NCBI RefSeq assembly: GCF_002205845.1
Contig: NZ_NISI01000005.1
Coordinates: forward strand, 1 to 64,000
Origin: Roseateles puraquae
GTDB lineage: Bacteria > Pseudomonadota > Gammaproteobacteria > Burkholderiales > Burkholderiaceae_C
Reading direction: 5' to 3'
Length of the DNA: 64,000 nucleotides
Positions 1 through 8,262 of this stretch are shown piece by piece. How positions within the stretch are numbered: the first letter of the stretch is position 1; each line of letters starts with the position of its first letter. Under the pieces are notes generated by a model that saw only the letters and a list, made by a program, of their open reading frames with translations, did no database searches and had not been told where the DNA came from. Position numbers and translations under genes: made by a program.

Positions 1-179
1 CCTATAACTTTGACTGCAAGCTGCAGATCAAGGTAAGTGTTCAAGTTATGTCGTTCTTCGAAGTACTGAAGACGCAATCAAAATACTGATTCCGCCGCTG
101 AACATCAGCGGTGTGCAGACACCGTCTGCTGACTCTACGAATTGGGTTTATTGGCCAAGCCAGTAAACCAACCCGTCAA
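1..179 (+). other. 23S-5S rRNA internal spacer
   Basis: Non-coding stretch directly before the 5S gene. The first few bases (CCTATAAC) resemble what follows the conserved GAGGCTTGA end of betaproteobacterial 23S rRNA, so the window probably opens at or just past the 23S 3' end. No tRNA fold was seen in it. The placement is inferred from rRNA operon order (23S-5S) and the adjacent 5S gene, not from a 23S match. Confidence 0.6.
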
Positions 180-293
180 GCCTGACGACCATAGCGACTT
201 GGTCCCACTCCTTCCCATCCCGAACAGGACAGTGAAACGAGTCAGCGCCGATGATAGTGCGGATTCCCGTGTGAAAGTAGGTCATCGTCAGGC
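180..293 (+). rRNA. rrf: 5S ribosomal RNA
   Basis: Complete 5S rRNA, about 114 nt. The ends GCCTGACGACC and GGTCATCGTCAGGC pair to form helix I. The universally conserved CCCATCCCGAACAGGACAGT segment (about 215-234) and the GCGCCGATGATAGT segment are both present. It is the last gene of an rRNA operon and is followed at once by a strong intrinsic terminator. The sequence is of the beta-proteobacterial type. Confidence 0.96.
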
Positions 294-307
294 TATTTAT
301 TGAAGCC

Positions 308-340
308 AACCCCCATCGTCTCAAGACGGTGGGGGTTTTG
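308..340 (+). terminator. Rho-independent terminator of the rRNA operon
   Basis: AACCCCCATCGTCT (308-321) pairs with AGACGGTGGGGGTT (324-337) with one G-T wobble and a very tight loop, followed by TTTTGCTTTTG. It lies 15 bases after the 5S gene, where the rRNA operon should end. Confidence 0.93.
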
Positions 341-572
341 CTTTTGTAGGTCGCAATAACTGCGGCATGTATACCGGCTGCGGTGTTCGACCAAATGCTG
401 CTGCTAACCGCAGGGGCTTGGTGCCCGCGATTACTGCAGCATGAAGATCGCTCGGGGTGGCAAACAGAGGCGGCAGCTCATGCGGTCCCGTCGCCGCCTC
501 GTAACCCTGCACCGCCCCTCGGCCGCCAGGTCAGCTCGCGCTTAACCTTCCTAAGCAACCAGTGCCCGCGAC
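341..572. other. Non-coding gap between rRNA operon and IS element
   Basis: No convincing gene, RNA or repeat is visible. The short reading frames here have no ribosome binding site and no recognisable product. The stretch ends exactly at the left inverted repeat of the insertion sequence. Confidence 0.5.
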
Positions 573-597
573 TGACCCTGTCCCAGGTTTCCGTACC
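573..597 (+). repeat. Left terminal inverted repeat of the IS
   Basis: Begins TGACCCTGTCCC and ends TTTCCGTACC. It matches the reverse complement of 1791-1814 over about 22 of 25 positions with one single-base gap. Confidence 0.85.
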
Positions 598-656
598 GTT
601 CGGTAACAGAATGGACCGGCATGAAGAGGCCCTGGAAGGGGTCAGGAGTTCATGCC

Positions 657-923
657 ATGAGGAAGAGCAAGTTCACCGAGGAGCAGATGGCCTACGCGCT
701 CAAGCAAGCTGAGCTGGGCATCAGCGTCGAGGAGGTCTGCCGCAAGATGGGCATCAGCAGCGCGACCTTCTACAAGTGGCGCCAGAAGTACGCCGGCGTC
801 GGGCCGTCGGAGCTGCGCCGCATGCGCCAGCTCGAGGAGGAGAACCGCAAGCTCAAGCAGATTGTTGCGGACCTGAGCCTGGACAAGGCGATGCTGCAGC
901 ACATCGTCGCAAAAAAAGCCTAG
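657..923 (+). CDS. IS3-family transposase OrfA (HTH subunit)
   Basis: An 88-residue protein that binds the IS ends and provides the N-terminal part of the OrfAB transposase. It has a helix-turn-helix of the transposase_8 type (about residues 5-45, with EEVCRKMGIS and ATFYKWRQKY) and a leucine-zipper-like coiled coil (about 50-85, LRRMRQLEEENRKLKQIV). The ATG at 657 gives the usual MRKSKFTEEQ start of this group; an in-frame ATG at 621 would add an unusual leader. The gene ends just past the seven-A slippery site, as expected for programmed -1 frameshifting into orfB. Confidence 0.9.
   Translation: MRKSKFTEEQMAYALKQAELGISVEEVCRKMGISSATFYKWRQKYAGVGPSELRRMRQLEEENRKLKQIVADLSLDKAMLQHIVAKKA
911..918 (+). 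other. Programmed -1 ribosomal frameshift site (A7G)
   Basis: The heptamer AAAAAAA followed by G lies five bases before the orfA stop. The -1 frame leads directly into orfB (K-S-L-G-P...). This is the standard arrangement in IS3-family elements; slippage itself is inferred. Confidence 0.75.
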
Positions 924-1798
924 GGCCTTCGCGGCGGCGAGAGCTGGTGCCAGAGCTGGTGCGCTTGTTCGGCTGCAGCCAGCGCAATGCCATGCGCGTG
1001 GCCAACGTGTCGCCGGGCAGCTTCTTCTACAAGCCGGTCAAGAAGGACGAGACCGCGCTGCGCATGCGCATCAAGGAGATCACCAGCACACGCGTGCATT
1101 ACGGCTATCGCCGTGTTCACGTGCTGCTGCGCCGTGAAGGCCACCCGGACAACGTCAAGCGCGTGTACCGCCTCTATCGGGACGAAGGGCTGTCATTGCG
1201 GCTCAAGCGACCGAAGAGGAACAAGGCTGCCCAGTTGCGACAGCCCAAGCAGCTGGCACATGCCATCAACGAAATCTGGAGCATGGACTTTGTCGCCGAC
1301 AACTTGTTCGACCGCCGCAAGTTGCGCATGCTTACCGTGGTTGACCTGTACACACGCGAGTGCCTGGCGATCGACGTGGGCCAGAGCTTGAAGGGCGAAG
1401 ACGTCGTGCGCGTTCTCCGTAGCATCGTCTTGCACCGTGGGCTGCCGCAAACGATCAAGACCGACAACGGCAGCGAGTTCATCTCCAAGGCCATGGACAA
1501 GTGGGCGTACGAGCGGGGCGTCGAACTGGACTTCAGCCGGCCAGGCAAACCGACGGACAACGCGACGGTCGAGAGCTTCAACGGGCGACTGCGCCAAGAG
1601 TGCCTGAACGAGCATTGGTTCTTGTCACTGGACGATGCGCGGGCCAAGATCGAGGCTTGACGACGGGACTACAACGAGAACCGCCCCCACTCGGCGTTGG
1701 ACTGGTCCACGCCAACCGAATTCGCCCGCCGCAGCCGCCTGCAGGCGGCTGCGGCGATGTCAGAGGAGCCGGAAAGTTCTGCTTCCGAGCGGTACTGA
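914..1798 (+). pseudogene. IS3-family transposase OrfB (DDE), interrupted by an in-frame TGA
   Basis: Reads in the -1 frame relative to orfA. It holds an HTH_21 segment (YGYRRVHVLLRREG) and the rve integrase core with the DDE triad: D in WSMDFVAD, D in KTDNGSEF and E in ATVESFNGRLR. At 1658-1660 the expected Trp of the ending IEAWRRDYNENRPHSAL is TGA, splitting the frame; downstream codons (1661-1798) still encode the normal C-terminus RRDYNENRPHSALDW. A single G-to-A change would explain this. The triad lies before the stop, but the truncated form lacks the conserved tail, so activity is doubtful. Confidence 0.85.
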
Positions 1799-1814
1799 AA
1801 CGGGGACAGGGTCA
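1791..1814 (-). repeat. Right terminal inverted repeat of the IS
   Basis: GGTACTGAAACGGGGACAGG followed by GTCA. Its reverse complement begins TGACCCTGTCCC, matching the left end; the outermost bases TCA are the IS3-family hallmark. Confidence 0.85.
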
Positions 1815-1873
1815 AACTCAGCGGATTCCTCACAACGTCTGGCACCGGTACTGGGGGCAGGTCACCAGCAGTA

Positions 1874-2968
1874 TCAAACGTTGAAAAGGAAGTGCAGCAC
1901 GTCGCCATCCTTGACGACGTATTCCTTGCCTTCGGCGCGCATCTTTCCTGCGTCCTTGGCGCCCTGTTCTCCCTTGTACTGAATGAAGTCTTCGTACGAG
2001 ATCGTCTGGGCGCGGATGTAGCCGCGTTCGAAGTCGGTGTGGATGACGCCCGCTGCTTGCGGCCCGGTGTCGCCGATGCGGATCGTCCATGCGCGCACTT
2101 CCTTCACGCCAGCCGTGAAGTAGGTCTGCAGACCGAGCAACTTGAAGGCCGCACGAATCAGGCGGTTCAGGCCCGGTTCATCCTGGCCCATTTCTGCCAG
2201 GAACAAGGTGCGGTCTTCGTCGCTCATGTCGGCGAGATCGGCTTCGGTCTTGGCGCAAATCGCGACGACAGGCGCGTTCTGGCTGGCCGCGTACTCGCGA
2301 AGCCGATCGAGGAACGGGTTGTTCTCGAAACCATCTTCCGACACGTTGCCCACGAACATGGCCGGCTTGGCAGTGATCAGGCAAAGCGGCTTCAAGACGG
2401 CCAGTTCCTCCTTGCTGAACTCGATCGACCGCACGGGCTTGGCTTCATCGAGAGCGACCTGGCACTTCTTCAGTACTTCCACAAGCCGCGCGGCGTCTTT
2501 GTCGCCGCCGGCCTTTGCGACCTTGCTATAGCGCTGAAGGCTCTTCTCGACCGTGCCCAGGTCGGCCAGGCAGAGCTCCGTTTGGATGACTTCAATGTCT
2601 GCGATGGGGTCCACGCGGCCATTCACATGGATGACGTTCGGGTCTTCAAAGCAGCGCAGCACGTTGACGATCGCGTCGGTCTCGCGAATGTGCGAGAGAA
2701 ACTGGTTGCCCAGGCCTTCGCCCTTGCTGGCGCCCGCCACCAAGCCCGCGATGTCCACGAACTCGACCACGGCGGGCATGACCCGCTCGGGCTTCACGAT
2801 CTCAGCAAGTGCTGCCAAGCGCGGATCCGGCAACTCCACGATGCCGACGTTCGGTTCGATGGTGCAGAACGGGTAGTTCTCGGCGGCGATGCCGGCTTTG
2901 GTCAAGGCATTGAAGAGCGTGGACTTGCCGACGTTCGGCAGGCCCACGATGCCGCATTTCAGGCTCAT
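1874..2968 (-). CDS. ychF: Ribosome-binding ATPase YchF (Obg family)
   Basis: A cytosolic P-loop NTPase that binds ribosomes and prefers ATP over GTP; it acts in translation and stress control. At 364 residues it has the family length. The G1 motif GLPNVGKST is at residues 9-17 and the G3 region DIAGLV at about 72-77. The non-canonical G4, NVSE near residue 205 in place of NKxD, is the feature that gives YchF its ATP preference. A C-terminal TGS domain (from about 280) holds the conserved [15 protein letters not shown] segment. The gene is monocistronic and divergent from the UbiH-like gene; a TAAAAT-like -10 lies on the minus strand around 3024-3029. Confidence 0.97.
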   Translation of the reverse strand: MSLKCGIVGLPNVGKSTLFNALTKAGIAAENYPFCTIEPNVGIVELPDPRLAALAEIVKPERVMPAVVEFVDIAGLVAGASKGEGLGNQFLSHIRETDAIVNVLRCFEDPNVIHVNGRVDPIADIEVIQTELCLADLGTVEKSLQRYSKVAKAGGDKDAARLVEVLKKCQVALDEAKPVRSIEFSKEELAVLKPLCLITAKPAMFVGNVSEDGFENNPFLDRLREYAASQNAPVVAICAKTEADLADMSDEDRTLFLAEMGQDEPGLNRLIRAAFKLLGLQTYFTAGVKEVRAWTIRIGDTGPQAAGVIHTDFERGYIRAQTISYEDFIQYKGEQGAKDAGKMRAEGKEYVVKDGDVLHFLFNV

Positions 2969-3092
2969 GGCGGTACTTTCTGGAGGGGAGACCGCCAGCC
3001 AGCGCGGCGGTCGAAGCGCGTGATTTTAGTCGGCCCCCGCTTCCGGCGCCCCACGCGGCGACGGGGTCAAACCCCCTGCCTACAATGAAGGC

Positions 3093-4214
3093 ATGCAAAG
3101 TGTGGACGTGTTGGTCAAAGGGCGCGGTGCCGTCGGCAGTGCTCTGGCGTTGAGCCTTGCCGCCCAGGGCCTGACCGTTGGCATGGCCGAGTCGGCCCCG
3201 GCAGTACGCGCCGACGACATTCGGACCTATGCGCTCAACGCGGCCTCCGTGCAGTTGCTGACGGAACTCAAGGTCTGGGACAGCCTGCCGCCCGATGCGG
3301 CCTGTCCTGTGTATGACATGGTCATCTGCGGTGACGCCAGTGACGACCAGCCCTCGGGCCGCCTCAGTTTCTCGGCCTGGCAGCAAGGCTTGCGCGAGTT
3401 GGCGGTCATCGTCGACGCTGCGGCACTGGACCAGCAGCTCGCCACGGCCTTGCGCTTTTCGCCGCATGTGCGCAACGTCTCTGCAGACACCCCGGCCGGC
3501 CTGACCGCGTTGTGTGAAGGGCGCGAATCTGCGGCCCGCGCCGCATTGGGGGTCGGGTTTGACGCCAAGCCCTACGGCCACAGCGCCGTTGCGAGCCGAC
3601 TGGTGGCTGACCGTCCCCATCAAGGCGTCGCCCGCCAGTGGTTTGCCGCGGGAGGCGAAGTGTTGGCGTTGCTGCCTTTCGACCGCCCGAGCCCGGGTCA
3701 GTCTTACGGCCTGGTCTGGTCCTGTCATCAAGACAAGGCCAATGCATTGCTCGCGCTTCCCGAGGCCGACTTCGAGCGTGCGCTGAACGAAGCCACTGGT
3801 GGTGCTGCGGGCTTGCTGTCGCTGGGCGGCACACGCGCCGGTTGGCCCCTGGCCCTGGCCCGTGCAGACGCGGTCAGCGGCCCCGGGTGGGTCTTGCTCG
3901 GCGATGCAGCGCATGTGGTTCACCCGCTCGCGGGCCAGGGGCTGAACCTGGGGCTGGGCGATGTGGCGGCCTTGTCCCGCGTGATCGCTGCGCGAGAAAC
4001 CTGGCGGCCGCTCGGTGACGAGCGCTTGCTGCGCCGTTACGCCAGAGAGCGCGCGGTGCCGACACTCGCGATGGGCGAACTGACCGATGCGTTGCAGCGC
4101 GTCTTTGCCAACGCTTCGCCTGCCGTTCGCGGGCTGCGCAATCGCGGCCTGGACGCATTGGACCAACTCACGCCCCTGAAGCGCTGGCTGACGCAGCGCG
4201 CCATGGGTCTTTGA
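3093..4214 (+). CDS. FAD-dependent monooxygenase, UbiH/Coq6-like
   Basis: Likely a flavin hydroxylase of ubiquinone biosynthesis. The N-terminal Rossmann fingerprint GRGAVG is at residues 10-15, and the GD FAD-binding motif LLGDAAHVVHPLAGQGLNLG starts near residue 268. In the middle the usual DG motif appears as CEGRESAARAALG, with Glu for Asp. Length (373) is slightly short for UbiH/UbiI. Which ring position it hydroxylates cannot be told from sequence. The gene is divergent from ychF. A TACAAT hexamer at 3081-3086 lies only six bases before the ATG, so the transcript may be leaderless. dsbC follows within 35 bases. Confidence 0.8.
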   Translation: MQSVDVLVKGRGAVGSALALSLAAQGLTVGMAESAPAVRADDIRTYALNAASVQLLTELKVWDSLPPDAACPVYDMVICGDASDDQPSGRLSFSAWQQGLRELAVIVDAAALDQQLATALRFSPHVRNVSADTPAGLTALCEGRESAARAALGVGFDAKPYGHSAVASRLVADRPHQGVARQWFAAGGEVLALLPFDRPSPGQSYGLVWSCHQDKANALLALPEADFERALNEATGGAAGLLSLGGTRAGWPLALARADAVSGPGWVLLGDAAHVVHPLAGQGLNLGLGDVAALSRVIAARETWRPLGDERLLRRYARERAVPTLAMGELTDALQRVFANASPAVRGLRNRGLDALDQLTPLKRWLTQRAMGL

Positions 4215-4248
4215 CCCCCTCTTGCCGAACCTACGATTGGACGCCTCC

Positions 4249-4983
4249 GTGCTGCATCGCCTGCTCCCGACCGCCGCCCTGTTCACCGCCCTGGTTGCGG
4301 CTGCATTTCCAGCCCAAGCCAATGAGGCCGCCATCCGCAAGGCCATCGCCGAGCGCATGCCCAATGCACCCAAGATCGACGAGATTCGGCCCGCGCCCAT
4401 GCCGGGGCTGTGGGAGATCCGGATCGGGAACGAAATCCGCTATACCGACCCCACCGGCACCTACCTGATCGAAGGCGAGCTCATCGATCTCAAGGCCAAG
4501 AAGAACCTCACGGAAGAGCGCGTCACCCAGCTCAATCGCATCGACTTCGCGTCCTTGCCGCTCAAGGACGCCCTCGTCTGGAAGACGGGCACCGGCAAGC
4601 GCCGCATCGCCGTGTTTGCGGACCCGAACTGCGGCTATTGCAAGCGCTTCGAAAAGGGGCTGCAGGACATGAAGGACGTCACCGTCTACACCTTCCTGAT
4701 TCCCATCCTGGGTGGCGACTCCCCGGACAAGTCGCGTGCCATCTGGTGCGCCAAGGACAGCACCGCGACCTGGCAGGCGTGGATGCTCAAGGGCGAGCAA
4801 CCCCCGAAGGCGCCGGCCGGTTGCGACGACGGCGCCATCGAGCGCAACCTGGCGCTGTCGCGCAAGATCCATGTCAACGGCACGCCCGCCATCCTGCTGG
4901 AAGACGGCAACCGCATCCCCGGGGCCGTGAGTGCCGTCGAACTGGAACGCCGTCTGCAGGCACTCAACCCGAGCAAGTCCTGA
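4249..4983 (+). CDS. dsbC: Periplasmic disulfide isomerase DsbC/thioredoxin-fold protein
   Basis: Reshuffles wrong disulfide bonds in periplasmic proteins and is kept reduced by DsbD. The GTG start at 4249 gives a clean signal peptide (MLHRLLPTAALFTALVAAAF, cleavage near PAQA-N). An N-terminal DsbC dimerisation domain (about 25-85) is followed by a thioredoxin fold with CGYC at 128-131 and the cis-Pro loop GTPAILLEDG near 216. A second Cys pair (AIWCAKD and AGCDDG) matches the structural disulfide of DsbC. A TTG at 4222 is an alternative start but would add nine residues before the signal peptide. DsbG is less likely given the CGYC motif. Confidence 0.9.
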   Translation: MLHRLLPTAALFTALVAAAFPAQANEAAIRKAIAERMPNAPKIDEIRPAPMPGLWEIRIGNEIRYTDPTGTYLIEGELIDLKAKKNLTEERVTQLNRIDFASLPLKDALVWKTGTGKRRIAVFADPNCGYCKRFEKGLQDMKDVTVYTFLIPILGGDSPDKSRAIWCAKDSTATWQAWMLKGEQPPKAPAGCDDGAIERNLALSRKIHVNGTPAILLEDGNRIPGAVSAVELERRLQALNPSKS

Positions 4984-4993
4984 CCCCACCCTG

Positions 4994-5434
4994 ATGAGCC
5001 CCGACAACCGCCAACTCGCCCACCGCCTGGGCTACGCCGGCCTGATCCCCTTTGTGCTGGGATGCACCCTCATATGGCTGTTCGGCGATGGCCAGCATGT
5101 TGAACAGCATTACTGGGTCACGCTCGCCCTGTCGGCGTATGCCGGTTTGATCATCTCTTTCCTCGGTGGCATTCACTGGGGGATGAGCTTCGTTAGCAGC
5201 ACGGGCTCAAAAGGGGCCCTGCTCTGGGGTATCTCGGCGTCGTTGCTAGGGTGGCTGGGCGCCTTGCTGGCCCCGTATGGTGGGCTGGGCCTGCACGGCG
5301 GCGTGCTGATCGCCTGTTATGTGCTCGACCGGCGCTTGTACCCGCAGCTCGGCGCGGCGGACTGGCTGACGCTTCGATTCCGGCTCACGGCGGTCTCGTC
5401 GCTCAGTTGCTTCCTGGCGGCGGCGGGCAGCTGA
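4994..5434 (+). CDS. DUF3429 family integral membrane protein
   Basis: A 146-residue hydrophobic protein with four or five membrane segments (about 12-28, 42-62, 70-90, 95-112 and a C-terminal one). It resembles the DUF3429 family, with its conserved FLGGIHWG segment (about residues 56-63). The molecular function of the family is not known to me. The stop codon overlaps the start of the M61 peptidase gene (TGATG), so the two are translationally coupled. The ATG at 4994 follows the dsbC stop by ten bases. Confidence 0.75.
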   Translation: MSPDNRQLAHRLGYAGLIPFVLGCTLIWLFGDGQHVEQHYWVTLALSAYAGLIISFLGGIHWGMSFVSSTGSKGALLWGISASLLGWLGALLAPYGGLGLHGGVLIACYVLDRRLYPQLGAADWLTLRFRLTAVSSLSCFLAAAGS

Positions 5435-7149
5435 TGGCGCCCGGCCCGCACTACCGCATCGAGCTGGCCGATCGCTCGGCCCATCGCTACCGCGTCACGT
5501 TGACGCTACCGGAGCCAGCGGCCCATCAGCGGTTCAGCCTGCCGGTGTGGATTCCCGGCAGCTACCTGGTGCGGGAGTTCGCCAAGCACCTGAGTGGCTT
5601 GATGGCGGTCCAGGGCGATCACGCCGTCAACGTGGCGCAGCTCGACAAGGCCAGTTGGCAAGTCGATTGCCAACCGGATGCCGGGGCGCTCATGCTCAGC
5701 TACGACGTGTATGCCTTCGACGCTTCGGTGCGCACCGCATGGCTGGACGACGAACGCGCCTTTTTCAATCCGAGCAGCCTGTGCCTGCGCGCGCACGGCT
5801 TTGAGCTTCAGGCGCATCAGGTCCAGCTGGCGGGCGTGCCAGCAGGCTGGCATGTCGCCACCGAAATGTCGCCTCAGGCCGAGGGTTGGCACGCGGCTGA
5901 CTACGACGAACTGCTGGACCACCCCTTCGAGATCGGCCCGCATTGGCAGGGCGAGTTCGAGGCTGCAGGCATCGTGCATGGCATCGTCGTGGCGGGCGCC
6001 TGGCCGAGCTTTGACGGGCAGCGCCTGCTGGCCGACGTGCAGCGCATCTGCGAAGCCCAGATCGCGTTTTGGGGCGAGGCGCCGTTCAAGCGCTACACCT
6101 TCATGCTCTGGGCCGTTGAAGACGGCCACGGGGGGCTCGAGCACCGCGCCAGCACCGCCCTCATCTGCGCGCGGCGCGAGTTGCCCACCGTGGCCGAACC
6201 CACCGCGCCCAGTGAAGGCTATGTCCGCTTGCTGGGGCTGTTCAGCCATGAGTATTTCCATGCCTGGAACGTCAAGCGCCTGCGTCCCTCCGAGTTCGCG
6301 CGCTTTGACTATCAGCGCGAGAACTACACCGAGCTGCTGTGGTTCTTCGAAGGCTTCACGAGCTACTACGACGAGCTGATGCTGCTGCGCGCAGGCCTGG
6401 TGGATGCGCCGCGCTACCTGAAGCTGCTGGCCGCGTCGGTCAATGGCGTGCTCGCCAGCCCCGGCCGCCGGGTGCAGCCGCTGGCCCAGGCCAGCTTCGA
6501 GGCCTGGACCAAGTACTACCGCCCCGACGAGAACAGCCCGAACGCCACGAGCAATTACTACGCGCAGGGCGCGCTGGTGGCCCTGTGCCTGGACCTGTCG
6601 CTTCGCGAGCAGGGCGCCAGCCTGGACCAATTGATGGCCCGCCTCTGGCAGACGACGGCCGGCGGCCCGGTCAGCGAGGCGGACATCATCTCGGCCGTTC
6701 GCGCGCTGGGGGGCGACCCTGTGGCAGCGGCGCTGCACACCTGGGTGCATGGCACGGATGAATTGCCCCTGCGAGAACTGCTCACGAGCGCAGGCGTCGA
6801 CTGGCGTGACGAGGGGCGGCAGACGGTGGCGCAACGCCTGGGTCTGCGGGTTCGTGAGAGTGCCCTGACCGGCATCACCGTCACCCACGTGCTGGCCGGC
6901 GGTGCTGCGCAAGCTGGCGGCTGCCATGCGCGCGACGAGATCCTGGCCGCGAATGGCTGGCGCCTGCGGCGACTGGACGACCTGCCCGCCTTGCTGACCG
7001 CGGGCTGCACGACCCTGCGACTGCTGGTGAGCCGTGACCAGCGCATGGTCGAGCTCTCGGTCGACTTGCCCGCCGCGCAGGCCGCGGCCGTGGCGCTGGC
7101 CCCTGCCGACGCGGCGTCACCCGCTCGCCAGCGCTGGCTCGGCGCCTGA
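5434..7149 (+). CDS. M61 family metallopeptidase with C-terminal PDZ domain
   Basis: A zinc aminopeptidase of the glycyl-aminopeptidase family, 571 residues. The zinc site HEYFH is at 272-276, with the third ligand Glu in WFFEGFTSYY at about 306; the upstream GGLEH (233-237) is the family's substrate-binding segment. A PDZ-like domain occupies about 470-555 (GITVTHVLAGGAAQAGG). No signal peptide is visible, so it is probably cytosolic, though relatives have been assigned both ways. The start overlaps the DUF3429 stop; an upstream in-frame GTG/ATG extension to 5251 would run antisense-like through that gene and is rejected. Confidence 0.9.
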   Translation: MAPGPHYRIELADRSAHRYRVTLTLPEPAAHQRFSLPVWIPGSYLVREFAKHLSGLMAVQGDHAVNVAQLDKASWQVDCQPDAGALMLSYDVYAFDASVRTAWLDDERAFFNPSSLCLRAHGFELQAHQVQLAGVPAGWHVATEMSPQAEGWHAADYDELLDHPFEIGPHWQGEFEAAGIVHGIVVAGAWPSFDGQRLLADVQRICEAQIAFWGEAPFKRYTFMLWAVEDGHGGLEHRASTALICARRELPTVAEPTAPSEGYVRLLGLFSHEYFHAWNVKRLRPSEFARFDYQRENYTELLWFFEGFTSYYDELMLLRAGLVDAPRYLKLLAASVNGVLASPGRRVQPLAQASFEAWTKYYRPDENSPNATSNYYAQGALVALCLDLSLREQGASLDQLMARLWQTTAGGPVSEADIISAVRALGGDPVAAALHTWVHGTDELPLRELLTSAGVDWRDEGRQTVAQRLGLRVRESALTGITVTHVLAGGAAQAGGCHARDEILAANGWRLRRLDDLPALLTAGCTTLRLLVSRDQRMVELSVDLPAAQAAAVALAPADAASPARQRWLGA

Positions 7150-7156
7150 GTCGCGC

Positions 7157-8260
7157 ATGAAGGCGCCGCGGCCGCCTGGCCTGCTGGTGCTGGTCGTGTT
7201 GTTGCTGCATCTGCTGGGCGCGCATGAAGTGCAGCGTCTGCATGAAGGCTGGCTGCGGGACGCGGCGCTTCCACCACCCCCGCCGCGCATGCAGGTGGAC
7301 TTCGTGCGCGAGATGGCGCTGCATTCGCCCCCGCCCTCGCCCTTCGTGGCCCGCCCGCGGCCCGCGCCCGGGGCACCTCACCCGGCCGCCACGCCGGCGC
7401 CAGCCGCGTCCGAGGCGCAGCAGGAGCCCCTCGTGCAGCCGGCATCTGGGGCGTCCGCCACTGCGGCGGTTCCGCCAGAGGCCGCCGAGCCCGCCGCACC
7501 CGCGGCCTCTGACGTGCTGACCGCGGCCGCGCCTTCAGCCCCGGCGTCCGCCGTCGCAGGCGACGACCCTGGGCCCGAGTGGCCGCTGTCCACCCGGCTG
7601 AGCTATCTGCTGACCGGCTACTTTCGTGGCCCACTCAACGGCTCCGCGCAGGTCGAGTGGCTGCGCCAGGGGCGCGACTACCAGGTGCATCTGGACGTGG
7701 ACCTTGGCCTCATCAGCCGGCGCATGAGCAGCCAGGGCGTGCTGACGCCCGAAGGCATCGCGCCGCAGCGCTACGACGAGGAGACCAAGCTGGTGCTGAT
7801 GGACCCGCGCCGCGCCCGTGTGCTGTTCCAGCCGGGTGAGGTGCAGCTGACCACCGGTGTGCGTGAGCCCGTGCTGCGCGGCGCCCAGGATGCCGCCAGC
7901 CAGTTCGTGCAGCTGACCTGGCTGTTCCTCACCGGGCGAGAGCCGCTCCAGGCCGGGCACGCGGTGCGCTTTCCGCTGGTGCTGCCACGCCGCCAGTACG
8001 CCTGGCAGTACGACGTGGTGGGTGAAGCGCTGATCGAGACACCGCTCGGCGCACTGCCCACCTGGCACCTGAAGCCGGCACGTGCCGCTGCGCCGGGCGA
8101 CCTGCTGGCGGAGGTGTGGCTGGCCCCGTCGCTCCAATACCTGCCGGTGCGCATCCTGATCCGCCAGGACGCCGAAACCCACATCGACCTCGTGCTGCGT
8201 CGTGCGCCCTTGCAAGCCGCGCCAGAATCGGCGGCTTCAGGCCATCCCCGGAGACCTTAG
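7157..8260 (+). CDS. DUF3108 domain protein with Pro/Ala-rich linker
   Basis: 367 residues. An N-terminal hydrophobic segment (about 7-22) is probably an uncleaved membrane anchor. It is followed by a long Pro/Ala-rich stretch (about 36-140) and a C-terminal DUF3108 beta-sheet domain (about 145-350, with LTGYFRGPLNGSAQVEW and TWHLKPAR). DUF3108 proteins are envelope proteins of unknown role. The anchor-linker-domain layout suggests the domain spans the periplasm. It follows the M61 gene by seven bases and precedes the enoyl-CoA hydratase by two, so all three are probably cotranscribed. Confidence 0.75.
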   Translation: MKAPRPPGLLVLVVLLLHLLGAHEVQRLHEGWLRDAALPPPPPRMQVDFVREMALHSPPPSPFVARPRPAPGAPHPAATPAPAASEAQQEPLVQPASGASATAAVPPEAAEPAAPAASDVLTAAAPSAPASAVAGDDPGPEWPLSTRLSYLLTGYFRGPLNGSAQVEWLRQGRDYQVHLDVDLGLISRRMSSQGVLTPEGIAPQRYDEETKLVLMDPRRARVLFQPGEVQLTTGVREPVLRGAQDAASQFVQLTWLFLTGREPLQAGHAVRFPLVLPRRQYAWQYDVVGEALIETPLGALPTWHLKPARAAAPGDLLAEVWLAPSLQYLPVRILIRQDAETHIDLVLRRAPLQAAPESAASGHPRRP

Positions 8261-8262
8261 TC

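Larger units (their letters stand above)
573..1814 (+). mobile_element. IS3-family insertion sequence (IS407-like group), 1242 bp, transposase disrupted
   Basis: The element has the IS3 layout: terminal TGA...TCA inverted repeats, orfA, a run of seven A as a -1 frameshift site, and orfB with a DDE integrase core. OrfA resembles the IS407 group (N-terminus with KFTEEQ, then an HTH with VCRKMGIS). The orfB frame has a TGA near its end, so the copy is probably inactive unless read through. Flanking tetranucleotides (CGAC and AACT) do not match, so no target duplication is visible; the copy may be old or a product of recombination. It sits between the rRNA operon and ychF. Confidence 0.9.

Noticed and set aside
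321-512. 63-codon open frame on the minus strand after the rRNA terminator
   Set aside because: It overlaps the terminator, has no ribosome site and no recognisable sequence.
565-572. Target-site duplication for the IS element
   Set aside because: The left flank CGAC and right flank AACT do not match at 3, 4 or 5 bases.
4222-4248. TTG at 4222 as the dsbC start
   Set aside because: It adds nine residues before a well-formed signal peptide; the GTG at 4249 is more natural, though the upstream start is not excluded.
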